Origin: Acidobacteriota bacterium | GTDB taxonomy: Bacteria > Acidobacteriota > Terriglobia > Terriglobales > Acidobacteriaceae | Direction: 5' to 3' | Assembly: GCA_021792135.1 (NCBI GenBank) | Contig: JAJYVF010000008.1 | Coordinates: forward strand, 62,001-126,000 | Length of the DNA stretch: 64,000 nt | Shown here: piece by piece, positions 49,461 to 57,676 of the stretch | How positions within the stretch are numbered: the first letter of the stretch is position 1 | Layout of the letters: each line of letters opens with the position of its first letter | Made by a program: the position numbers and the translations under genes | Notes under the pieces: model-generated | What the model was told of the DNA's origin: nothing | The model's database searches: none | What the model saw: only the letters and a program-made list of their open reading frames with translations

Positions 49461-51582
49461 CTCCGAGCCTGCCCAGTATCCGATCCGCGAACGGCTGCAC
49501 TGGTTTGAACTGCCGCGCCGCGACTTTCTCAAGCTCTGTGGCGGGGGACTGCTGGTCTGCCTCAGCGGATCGCCCCTTCGCGCGCAGGAAGCCGGCGGCC
49601 ATTTTGGAGAGCATGAACTCCCGAAGGAGATCGGTGCCTGGATCCACATCGGCCCCGACGGCGCGGTCACTGTCTTCACCGGCAAAGTCGAAGTAGGGCA
49701 GAACATCCGCACTTCCCTCGCTCAGCTGGTTGCTGAGGAGCTGCGCGTCGGGTTCAATACCATCACCATGGTCATGGGCGACACCGACCTGACCCCGTGG
49801 GACATGGGCACCTTCGGCAGCCGCTCCACGCCGACCATGGGTCCCATCCTGCGCAACATGGCTTCGGCTGCGCGCCAGGTCCTGACCGAGACAGCCGCGC
49901 AGCGCTGGAACACCGATCCGTCCAGGCTCTCCGCCGGAGATGGCCGCATCACCAATCCGGCAACCGGGGAATCCCTCGGCTACGGAGAGATTACGCGCGG
50001 AGAAAAGCTGACCCGGACGGTCTCCGGCGATCCGCCTCTGACGCCGGCAGCCGAATGGAAAGTCGCGGGCACAGCCGTTCCCAAAGTGAACGGTCGCGCA
50101 TTTGTAACCGGGAAACATCGATTCCCGTCGGATATCAGCCGCCCCGGAATGCTCTTTGGAAAAATCGTTCGCCCTGCCGGGTTCCATGGCACGCTGGTCT
50201 CGGCGGATACCAGCCAGGCGGAAAAAATGCCGGGCGTGCAGGTGGTCCGGGACGCTGACCTGCTCGGGGTCGTAGCCCCCGGCTCCTGGACCGCAGAACA
50301 GGCGGCCGGAGCCGTCCACGCGCATTGGAACGTCCCGCCGCAGATCTCGAATGCGGAGCTGTTCAGCTACCTTCCCGCGCATCCGGAGAACGCCGGCCGC
50401 GATGATTCGGATGCCCAGGGCTCCCTCGCCGCGGTCGAAAAAACCCTGGCTGGATCAGAAGTTAAGCTTCAGCAGCAGTACACGATAGCCTATATTGCTC
50501 ATGCCCCGCTTGAACCTCGCGCCGCGGTGGCGGAGTGGAATGGCAACCAGCTCACCGTCTGGACCGGGACCCAGCGCCCCTTCGGAGTCCGCGATGAGCT
50601 GGCCGAAGCCTTTCGCATTCCGGCCACCCAGGTTCGCGTCATCATGCCGGACATGGGCAGCGGGTACGGCGGCAAGCACACCGGCGAATGCGCCATTGAG
50701 GCGGCTCGCCTGGCCAAAGCCGCCGGCAAACCCGTGAAGCTCATCTGGACCCGCGAGGAGGAGTTCACCTGGGCTTATTTCCGTCCCGCAGGCCTGATTC
50801 GGATCCGCAGCGGCGCCGAACGCGACGGCAAACTCACCGCCTGGGAGCACCTCAATTACAATTCCGGCCCCTCCGGGATCGATATTCCCTACGACGTTTC
50901 GGCAAAGCTGGTCGAATTCCGTCCCACGCAATATCCCCTGCGCCAGGGATCGTATCGGGGCCTGGCGGCTACGGCCAACCACTTTGCGCGGGAGTCGCAC
51001 ATTGACGAGCTGGCTCATGCGGTCGGCATGGATCCGCTTCAGTTTCGACTCAGGAATCTGAGCAACGATCGGCTCCGTGTGGTTTTTCAGACTGCGGCTG
51101 AACGCTTCGGATGGGGAAAGTCGAAACCTGCCGCCGGAGTCGGCTACGGCATTGCCGGCGGTACAGAGAAGGGCGGCTACGTGGCCACCTGCGCTGAGGT
51201 TGAGGTCGATCCGGCCGGGAAGATTCGGCTGCGCCGCATCGTGCAGGCATGGGAGTGCGGAGCCATTGTTAATCCCGACGGGCTGCGCAACCAGGTGATG
51301 GGCGCGGCGATCCAGGGCCTCGGAGGCGCGCTCTTCGAATCGATTCAGTTCAAAGACGGCCGCATCCTCAACCCGCACTTTGCTGAGTACCGGGTTCCGC
51401 GCTTCAGCGATATGCCGGAGGTCGAGGTCATCCTGGTCAACCGCAAAGATCTGCCCTCGGCCGGCGCGGGCGAAACGGGCATTGTGGGCGTAGCTCCGGC
51501 CATCAGTAACGCGATTTATTCCGCGACGGCAAAGCGTCTGCGAGACATGCCCATGGCGCCCGGCGCTATGCTCGGCGTCTGA
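49447..51582 (+). CDS. Molybdopterin-binding large subunit, xanthine dehydrogenase family (IorB-like), Tat-exported
   Basis: A 711-residue catalytic subunit. The N-terminus holds a twin-arginine signal (PRRDFLKLCGGGLLVCLSG, Arg24-Arg25), so the folded enzyme is exported with its partner. Molybdopterin-site segments are GQNIRTSLAQLVAEEL, MGSGYGGKHTG and GSYRGLAATANHF, and the catalytic Glu is in GAGETGIVGVAP. IorB-type enzymes oxidise aldehydes or hydroxylate N-heterocycles and give electrons to cytochromes. Substrate unknown. Its position behind the hydroxyproline operon suggests, but does not show, that it oxidises an aldehyde from that path; periplasmic export argues against a cytosolic intermediate. 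Confidence 0.9.
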   Translation: MSRISSEPAQYPIRERLHWFELPRRDFLKLCGGGLLVCLSGSPLRAQEAGGHFGEHELPKEIGAWIHIGPDGAVTVFTGKVEVGQNIRTSLAQLVAEELRVGFNTITMVMGDTDLTPWDMGTFGSRSTPTMGPILRNMASAARQVLTETAAQRWNTDPSRLSAGDGRITNPATGESLGYGEITRGEKLTRTVSGDPPLTPAAEWKVAGTAVPKVNGRAFVTGKHRFPSDISRPGMLFGKIVRPAGFHGTLVSADTSQAEKMPGVQVVRDADLLGVVAPGSWTAEQAAGAVHAHWNVPPQISNAELFSYLPAHPENAGRDDSDAQGSLAAVEKTLAGSEVKLQQQYTIAYIAHAPLEPRAAVAEWNGNQLTVWTGTQRPFGVRDELAEAFRIPATQVRVIMPDMGSGYGGKHTGECAIEAARLAKAAGKPVKLIWTREEEFTWAYFRPAGLIRIRSGAERDGKLTAWEHLNYNSGPSGIDIPYDVSAKLVEFRPTQYPLRQGSYRGLAATANHFARESHIDELAHAVGMDPLQFRLRNLSNDRLRVVFQTAAERFGWGKSKPAAGVGYGIAGGTEKGGYVATCAEVEVDPAGKIRLRRIVQAWECGAIVNPDGLRNQVMGAAIQGLGGALFESIQFKDGRILNPHFAEYRVPRFSDMPEVEVILVNRKDLPSAGAGETGIVGVAPAISNAIYSATAKRLRDMPMAPGAMLGV

Positions 51583-51651
51583 CCGGCAAAGCATTCTTTC
51601 AGATCCACTTCTCGTTTCGGCCCGGAGCCGTGATAATGGTTCCGCATATCC

Positions 51652-52437
51652 ATGTCCGTAAAGACTGAGCAAAGGGCAAGGAACATCCTTCAGATCCTGC
51701 TGCAGCATGGCAGCGCTTCTGTCGATGAACTGGTCAGCCTTCTGAGCACATCGGCTCCCAGCGTCCGTCGCGATCTGGTGCGGCTGCAGAAGCAGCATCT
51801 GGTGCACCGCACGCACGGCGGCGTCACGCTGGCCGGCCAGATGCACTATGAGGCCTTCCGCTTCGACTCGTCCTTCCACGAGCGCGAAAGCCGCTTCAGC
51901 GAGGAGAAGCGCCGGATCGGCCTGGCAGCCGCGGAGCTGATCTGCGAGCACGACACGGTGGGCTTTACCGCCGGCACCACCCCCACGCAGGTGGCCCGCT
52001 GCATTCGCCATCGCAGTTCCATCCATGTCATCACGAACGCCGTGAACATCGGTATGGAACTCAGCAATCAGCCGGCTCTCAACGTCACCCTCACCGGCGG
52101 TACCATGCGCTGGGCGGGCGCCTTTTCGCTCATCGGCCCAACCGCCATCGAAATGCTGAACGGCGTCTTCATGGACAAGGTCTTCATCGGCGTCTGCGGC
52201 ATCGACGCGCGGCGCGGCGCCACCACGATCGAACCCGACGAAGCCGCCGTATTCCGAGCCATGGTGCGTCAGGCGAAAAAGGTCATCGTCGTGGCTGACT
52301 CGAGCAAGATCGGCATGGTCAGTCCGGCGCTGATCTGCCCCGCATCGGACATCGATATTCTCGTCACCGACACAGGGATTGCTCCGGAGGCTCTGGAGGC
52401 TTCCCAGGCCAGCGGCATCGAAGTCCGCGCGGTGTAG
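51652..52437 (+). CDS. DeoR family transcriptional regulator
   Basis: A 261-residue repressor-type regulator. It has an N-terminal winged helix (about 8-60; SASVDELVSLLSTSAPSVRR, then VHRTHGGV) and a DeoR C-terminal sugar-phosphate-isomerase-like sensor domain (GFTAGTTPTQVARCI, VTNAVNIGMEL, TGGTMRWAGAFSLIGP, FIGVCGID). DeoR proteins usually sense phosphorylated sugars or related metabolites. The adjacent upstream operons (hydroxyproline, Mo hydroxylase) are the natural candidates for control. It converges on the MarR gene with only three bases between the stops. Confidence 0.9.
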   Translation: MSVKTEQRARNILQILLQHGSASVDELVSLLSTSAPSVRRDLVRLQKQHLVHRTHGGVTLAGQMHYEAFRFDSSFHERESRFSEEKRRIGLAAAELICEHDTVGFTAGTTPTQVARCIRHRSSIHVITNAVNIGMELSNQPALNVTLTGGTMRWAGAFSLIGPTAIEMLNGVFMDKVFIGVCGIDARRGATTIEPDEAAVFRAMVRQAKKVIVVADSSKIGMVSPALICPASDIDILVTDTGIAPEALEASQASGIEVRAV

Positions 52438-52440
52438 TGG

Positions 52441-52893
52441 TTACCGGCTGCCCGGTTCTTCGCTAACCTGAGCGGGCGGACCGGGTATCCTGCGAATGTC
52501 GAGGATCAGCCCCTGCATCCGCCGTGCCTCATCGAGGTGAAGCTCCGTCAGCTTGTTCAGGATTGCCTTGCCCTGGCGCGTGAGCGAGACGATGATCACC
52601 CGCCGGTCCGCGTCATTCTCGGCGCTTTGGACCAGCCCGCTCTGCTCTGCGCGCTTGACCAGCCCCACCACGGAGTGGTTTCGCTCCTGCAGAAATTCGG
52701 CCAGTTCGGAAATGGTGGCCCAGCCGCGGCCCGTAAACCCCGCCACTCCGAGCATCAGCTGATGCTGCTGCGGCGTCACTCCGCACGCCCGGGCCGCTGT
52801 CTCGCTGAAGCGCAGAAACCGCCGCAGCGCATATCGAAATCGCGCCAGATCCCGCAGCACGGATTGGTTCTCTGCGCCAGGCTCCCTCGCCAT
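52441..52893 (-). CDS. MarR family transcriptional regulator
   Basis: About 150 residues with the winged helix-turn-helix in the middle: TISELAEFLQERNHSVVGLV, then AEQSGLVQSAENDADRRVII as the wing with the family DxRR motif. The helices LARFRYALRRFLRFSETAAR and LTELHLDEARRMQ would form the dimer interface. ATG at 52893 and a GTG at 52911 are both possible; neither has a clear ribosome binding site. It lies downstream of the FG-GAP/ASPIC gene on the same strand, 59 bases after its stop. Target unknown. Confidence 0.82.
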   Translation of the reverse strand: MAREPGAENQSVLRDLARFRYALRRFLRFSETAARACGVTPQQHQLMLGVAGFTGRGWATISELAEFLQERNHSVVGLVKRAEQSGLVQSAENDADRRVIIVSLTRQGKAILNKLTELHLDEARRMQGLILDIRRIPGPPAQVSEEPGSR

Positions 52894-52952
52894 GAGCCCA
52901 GCATATCGCACTGCGATCTAAATCCTGTGCGGGGGAGCGCCGGGGCGCAGCT

Positions 52953-54665
52953 TCAGTGCCGCTTCTCGAGGGCCTGCCTGACGACGATGCCGGCCCCCTC
53001 GCGCACAGTGACGATCTGATCGGCGCTGACGTTGCTCAGCTTGTCCACGGCCCCACTGGGCCAGTGGACCTCCACGTCTTCGGCCCTGGTCGCGGAGCCC
53101 AGCCCGAAGGTCAGCACCAGCTCGCTGGAGGAAAGATAACTCGATCCACTGCGCAGCATCTGCTTCTGCGCCATGTTGCCCGACTTGACGAAAACCACCG
53201 CGCCGATCCCATCCCGATTTGACTTCGTGCCGGCCAGTTTGATTCGCAGCGCATGGTTCGTTGCGCCCTCGTTGAGAAACAGCTGCGCGGGACCGCCGTT
53301 CGTGGTGATGACAATATCCGGCGCACCGTCATTATTGATGTCTCCGTAGGCGGCGCCGCGCGCCACCCGCGCCGCATCGAACTCGCGCCCCACCTGCGCC
53401 GCCACGTCCTCGAATCCCTTCCCGTCGAGGTTGTGGAAGAGGTGCGGCGGCTCCGCATAGCGCACACGCTGCTGGATGCGCTCGATGTCCGGATCGAGAT
53501 GCCCGTCGGCCACGTAGATATCCGGCCAGCCGTCCAGGTCGTAATCGAAGAAAAAGCATCCGAAGCCCAGGGTCAGCAGGCTGGCCCGCCCCACTTCCGA
53601 CTGCGGCGCCATATCGACAAAGAGTCCGTTGTGCTCATTATGGTAGAGCCCGATCATCTGGTTGGAGAAGTTGGTGATCAGAAGGCTCGGGTAGCCCGAA
53701 TGATCGAAATCTCCGGCGGCGATTCCCATCCCGGCGCGCGCCACGCCGTCTTCGCTGTAGGCCACACCCGCGGGCACACCCTGTTCGGTGAAGGTGCCGT
53801 TGCGGTTGTTCATGTACAGCTTGTTCGGCTGCGTATCGTTGCTGATGGCAATGTCCGGCCACCCGTCCTGGTTCGCATCGAAGACGGCGATGCCCAGGCT
53901 TTTTGAAGACGGATCATAGAGCCCCGCCTTTTTCGTCACTTCGGTAAAGGTGCCGTTCCCGTTGTTGTGCCACAGCCGGACGGAAGTCCCCGGGTACGAC
54001 TCCGGCGTGCAATACGACTTGCTGGTGCCGTCCATCGTGCAGTACAGGTCCTTTTCCGGCGACCACTGCACATAATTCGCCACCACCAGGTCGAGATGCC
54101 CGTCGCGGTCGTAGTCCAGCCAGGCCGCGCTGGTGCTCAGCTCGTTCGGGCCCCACAGCCCGGCCTGCCTGGTTACATCCGTGAAGGTGCCGTTGCCGTT
54201 GTTGTGCAGGAGGTGGTTCTGCCCGTAGGCGGTAACGAAGAGGTCGTCGTAACCATCGTTGTCGAAGTCGCCTGCCGCTACCCCCATGCCATACATGGGA
54301 ATTGCAAGCCCGGCCTTCTTCGTCACGTCGGTAAACGTGCCGTCGTGGTTGTTGTGGTAGAGCACCGGCGTGGAGACGTGGCCCGGATGTCCTGGCCACT
54401 TCGTCCCGTTGACGAAAAAGATGTCCTGCCACCCATCGTTGTCGTAATCGATCAACGCCACGCCCGGGCCCAGCGTCTCCGGCAGGTACTTCTTGCCGAA
54501 CGCCCCGTTGTTATGCACGAAGTGGATGCCGGCCGCGCGTGTGATGTCGGCAAAGCGAATTCGCTCCGGCGCCGGGGACGGCCCGGAACCGGCGGCCAGG
54601 AGCACAGGAGCTGCTGAAAGGGAAGTGCCAAGACCCAGAGCCACAGCGAACAGCGAACGCCTCAA
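52953..54665 (-). CDS. Exported FG-GAP/VCBS repeat protein with ASPIC/UnbV domain (second copy)
   Basis: A 570-residue protein with a signal peptide (MRRSLFAVALGLGTSLSAAP) and calcium-loop repeats DYDNDGWQDIF, DFDNDGYDDLF, DYDRDGHLDLV, DANQDGWPDIA and DINNDGAPDIV, forming an integrin-like propeller. It ends in an ASPIC/UnbV domain (SNRDGIGAVVFVKSG; MLRSGSSYLSSSELVLTFGL). Same architecture as the protein at 15846 but clearly diverged. The start is a TTG overlapping the stop of the upstream cytochrome/TPR gene (TTGA), so the two are translationally coupled and probably act together outside the cytoplasm. Function not established for bacterial members. Confidence 0.88.
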   Translation of the reverse strand: MRRSLFAVALGLGTSLSAAPVLLAAGSGPSPAPERIRFADITRAAGIHFVHNNGAFGKKYLPETLGPGVALIDYDNDGWQDIFFVNGTKWPGHPGHVSTPVLYHNNHDGTFTDVTKKAGLAIPMYGMGVAAGDFDNDGYDDLFVTAYGQNHLLHNNGNGTFTDVTRQAGLWGPNELSTSAAWLDYDRDGHLDLVVANYVQWSPEKDLYCTMDGTSKSYCTPESYPGTSVRLWHNNGNGTFTEVTKKAGLYDPSSKSLGIAVFDANQDGWPDIAISNDTQPNKLYMNNRNGTFTEQGVPAGVAYSEDGVARAGMGIAAGDFDHSGYPSLLITNFSNQMIGLYHNEHNGLFVDMAPQSEVGRASLLTLGFGCFFFDYDLDGWPDIYVADGHLDPDIERIQQRVRYAEPPHLFHNLDGKGFEDVAAQVGREFDAARVARGAAYGDINNDGAPDIVITTNGGPAQLFLNEGATNHALRIKLAGTKSNRDGIGAVVFVKSGNMAQKQMLRSGSSYLSSSELVLTFGLGSATRAEDVEVHWPSGAVDKLSNVSADQIVTVREGAGIVVRQALEKRH

Positions 54666-57526
54666 TGCCCACCCCCGCGGACCCCGTCTGCGCCCCCGGC
54701 CGCGAACGCAACCTTCTTCTCACTCGCCTGCTGCGCATTCCCAATCGCCAGAGGCACGGAATCGTGCTCGTGGATCGGTTGCCGCTCGATGTTGTCGAAG
54801 GGATGCTTCTCCCGGTACGGTCCGGTCAGCGTCTGCGCCGATTCGTCGGCCTTGAAGCGCAGATAGCGTTCCTCGTAGGCCCTCGCATCCTTCTGATCCC
54901 CGAGGCCGGTAAAACAGAGCATCAGGTTGTAGTTGGCCTCCAGATCCTCGGGATCAATCGCCATGGTCTTCAGAAATTCGTCGCGCGCTTCAGCATAATG
55001 GTGCTGCAGAAACAGGACCCGCCCCAGATCGTCGTGCACCACGCGGTCTTCAGGATAATGTGCCAGAACGATGCGCAGGTGCGCGATCGATCCGTTGTAG
55101 TCCCCCAGTTGCCGAAGCACGCGGGCATAGAAATAATGAGCACGCGCCAGCTGCGGCGACAACTGCAGAGCTTTGTCCAGCACCCTGCGAGCCCCCGAGA
55201 GATTGCCCTCCTGCAGGAGGGCCCGTCCGATGTTCACCCATCCGTCCGGGTTGCCGGGATCGACCTCGGTTGCGCGCGTGAAGATTGCCTCGGCCGCCTT
55301 CAGGTCTCCCTGCAAAAAGAGCCCAATCCCATAGTCGTTCCAGCGCTGCCAGTCGGCCTTGTTCAGAACCGCCTCTTCTCTGGGAAGCGCCGAACCGGGA
55401 GGCAGGACCGTCAGCTCGGCCGTGGCCCTGGACATGACCACGATGGGCGGATTCGGAATTGCCCTGATCCTGCCCGAGACCTGACTCGTATCCCCGGTGA
55501 AGACCATGCGCCGATCGTCGTAATCCTTTGTCACGTCGTGCGGTCCGGTGTCCTGGAAGACCCCGGCAAAGGCGAACTGCGTATTTACCCATGCGAATTT
55601 GCGGTAGTTCAGCTTCGCTTCCAGATGAATACGTCCCCGGGCCTTCTTCGGCACATGCAGGCGGAAATGCACGGTGTCGGCTGCGCCGGGCGGAATCAGA
55701 TGCGCGTACACGGTGGCGCGGGTCGCCCACGAATTGCGCTTATCGATCGGATTTCCATGTTCATCGATGGAAAGCGACCGATAGAAATGCGCGCCCGGCT
55801 CGACCGGCCCGCGCCCGTCGTCCTCCACCATGCCGCTCCAGAAGAGCACGCGCCCATCGTCGTCCGTGGCTTTCAGCTCCAGCCAGCAGTCGAAGGCATC
55901 CACGGTGCCGCCCGGGAAGAAGTGCCCCACTCCCAGCGTGCGCACCACCACATCCACCCGCACAGCTTCGCCGGGCACTACCATCCCCTGCGCGCGATCG
56001 AGCGGCGCTGTGATGGGAGCCGGATTCGTTTCGCCCACCGAGGCCGACGGCGTTTCACTGGCCGACTCCTCGCCCACCGCGAAGGTCGTCTCCAGCTGCA
56101 TCTGCGGCGAGGCCATCGGCGCTGCCACCCTCTTCGACGGCGAAATCTCCGGAGAAATCGCGAAGATATCCACCCGTACCTTGCGGTCTTCGAGAAATGC
56201 CTCGGTATCGGCAAGCTGGGTCTTGTCGCCGTTCACGAAAGGCAGAGCCGTATTCGCCGCGATAAAGCGATGCGAATGGACAAAACCATTCACGTTGCCG
56301 GCGTCCCGCGAGGGCAACTCGGTCATGTGGCAGTCCACGCAGTTCAGAGGCTTCGGCGGATAGTAAAAGGAGCGCGCGCCCATGCCCGAGACGCCGCTGG
56401 CCTGCCAGTTGTCGTAGTCGTCGAATCCGCGGATCCATCGATAGTTGTCGACCGGCACGTCGAGATGGACCTTGTGGCATACCGAGCAGTACTCGGCCGG
56501 CGTCGTTGTCATGAACGGCTTGAGGAACGTGCGCCGGTGCGGTTCAGGGTTCTCCTCGATCAGGAAATCGATAAGCCGGTGCAGCACGGGGTTCTTGCTG
56601 GCCACCAGCTTTTGCAGACCCGGGTACTCCAGCACAAAATTGGCGTTCCCCATGGTGCTCCTCACTTTGCGGATCGAGTGGCAGACTACGCATCCGATTC
56701 CGGCCTGCGCCTGGGGCGTGAAGACCCGCGCCGCAATTGGCGTGTTGAAGTTCCCGGGGAAGAACAGTGCCGCGTCGTGGCATCCTGCGCACCACTTCGA
56801 CGACTGAACACCATCTACCTGCTGCATGTAGACGATGGCCTCGCGATACCACTGATTATTGAACGAGGAGAAATGGTGGGCCGAACTCTGCCACTCCTTA
56901 TAGATATCGGCGTGGCACTGCCTGCAGGTGGCGGAGTCCATGAAATAGTCCTCCGGAACCACTTTCCCCGTATTCGTTTCCGCCGAACTGGGGAAGAACG
57001 GCGACTTCGGACCGCCCCCTTCCTGGTCCATCGAAGCCGGAGCAATCGACGGGTTATGAATCGTGTAGGCCCGCTGCCAGGGAACAGTGCGGATCCACCA
57101 CGCGCCTGCGCTCACCGCGGCCACCAGCGCAACCGAAGCGGTTACCCGCAGAGCCGGCCGCCACGCTGCACCGCGCAGCCAGCCCCGCGAACCGGCCCAC
57201 ACCGAAAGCAGCAGGGCGCACGCCAGAGCGGAGATCAGTTCATGCGCATACAGCACCGGCCACATCTCGCGCCGCGCGCCCGTAAAGATGATGATGCCGC
57301 CGGCGATTCCACCCGCAAGAAAGATGACCCATCCCAGCTTCTCCGCCGTGCTGCGGCCGCGCAGCAGACGTGCAAGCCATGGCAGACCGAACACAAGAAA
57401 GCCGGCTCCCCCGCAGATGTGCAGCAGAACCACGCTCTCGTAGAACAGGGTGGCGGAGGGAAACGCAAAGAGGCATACGGCGCTGCAGCCAAGGCCGATG
57501 CCTGTGGCGATCAGGGATCGTCTCAT
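54662..57526 (-). CDS. Membrane-anchored five-heme cytochrome c with C-terminal TPR domain
   Basis: A 954-residue fusion. Residues 1-150 hold about four transmembrane helices. Then come five CxxCH heme sites: CRQCH 201, CAGCH 246, CVVCH 279, CSVCH 347 and CVDCH 396, with many nearby His as possible axial ligands (cytochrome c554-like). A beta-rich domain (about 480-690) follows, then TPR repeats (about 730-950; GWVNIGRALLQEGNLSGARR). The multiheme part would sit in the periplasm. The gene overlaps by four bases with the FG-GAP/ASPIC gene. It may carry electrons to or from an unknown partner docked by the TPRs. No enzyme signature was recognised. Confidence 0.85.
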   Translation of the reverse strand: MRRSLIATGIGLGCSAVCLFAFPSATLFYESVVLLHICGGAGFLVFGLPWLARLLRGRSTAEKLGWVIFLAGGIAGGIIIFTGARREMWPVLYAHELISALACALLLSVWAGSRGWLRGAAWRPALRVTASVALVAAVSAGAWWIRTVPWQRAYTIHNPSIAPASMDQEGGGPKSPFFPSSAETNTGKVVPEDYFMDSATCRQCHADIYKEWQSSAHHFSSFNNQWYREAIVYMQQVDGVQSSKWCAGCHDAALFFPGNFNTPIAARVFTPQAQAGIGCVVCHSIRKVRSTMGNANFVLEYPGLQKLVASKNPVLHRLIDFLIEENPEPHRRTFLKPFMTTTPAEYCSVCHKVHLDVPVDNYRWIRGFDDYDNWQASGVSGMGARSFYYPPKPLNCVDCHMTELPSRDAGNVNGFVHSHRFIAANTALPFVNGDKTQLADTEAFLEDRKVRVDIFAISPEISPSKRVAAPMASPQMQLETTFAVGEESASETPSASVGETNPAPITAPLDRAQGMVVPGEAVRVDVVVRTLGVGHFFPGGTVDAFDCWLELKATDDDGRVLFWSGMVEDDGRGPVEPGAHFYRSLSIDEHGNPIDKRNSWATRATVYAHLIPPGAADTVHFRLHVPKKARGRIHLEAKLNYRKFAWVNTQFAFAGVFQDTGPHDVTKDYDDRRMVFTGDTSQVSGRIRAIPNPPIVVMSRATAELTVLPPGSALPREEAVLNKADWQRWNDYGIGLFLQGDLKAAEAIFTRATEVDPGNPDGWVNIGRALLQEGNLSGARRVLDKALQLSPQLARAHYFYARVLRQLGDYNGSIAHLRIVLAHYPEDRVVHDDLGRVLFLQHHYAEARDEFLKTMAIDPEDLEANYNLMLCFTGLGDQKDARAYEERYLRFKADESAQTLTGPYREKHPFDNIERQPIHEHDSVPLAIGNAQQASEKKVAFAAGGADGVRGGGH

Positions 57527-57625
57527 GGATGCGTCTTACGGCTCCGGACAGGGGGTGTGAGGATCAAGTGTCTCGTATTCACTTGATCAGCAGCAGCATC
57601 GTATCCTCCCGCGGACGGCGCTGGC

Positions 57626-57643
57626 ATCCACCTTTCGGTGGAT
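57626..57643 (-). terminator. Hairpin with GAAA tetraloop downstream of hypF
   Basis: On the minus strand ATCCACC-GAAA-GGTGGAT gives a perfect 7-bp stem closed by a GNRA-type loop, 34 bases after the hypF stop. No T-tract follows, so it is either a factor-dependent terminator or a 3'-end stabiliser. Confidence 0.5.
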
Positions 57644-57676
57644 ATTCGCCGGCCCGGACCCGCGGCCTGGATACAC

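Noticed and set aside
54665-57586. Plus-strand open frame of 973 codons opposite the multiheme cytochrome gene
   Set aside because: Antisense shadow: the opposite strand has five CxxCH sites, transmembrane helices and TPRs, while this frame shows only Arg/His/Val-rich sequence.
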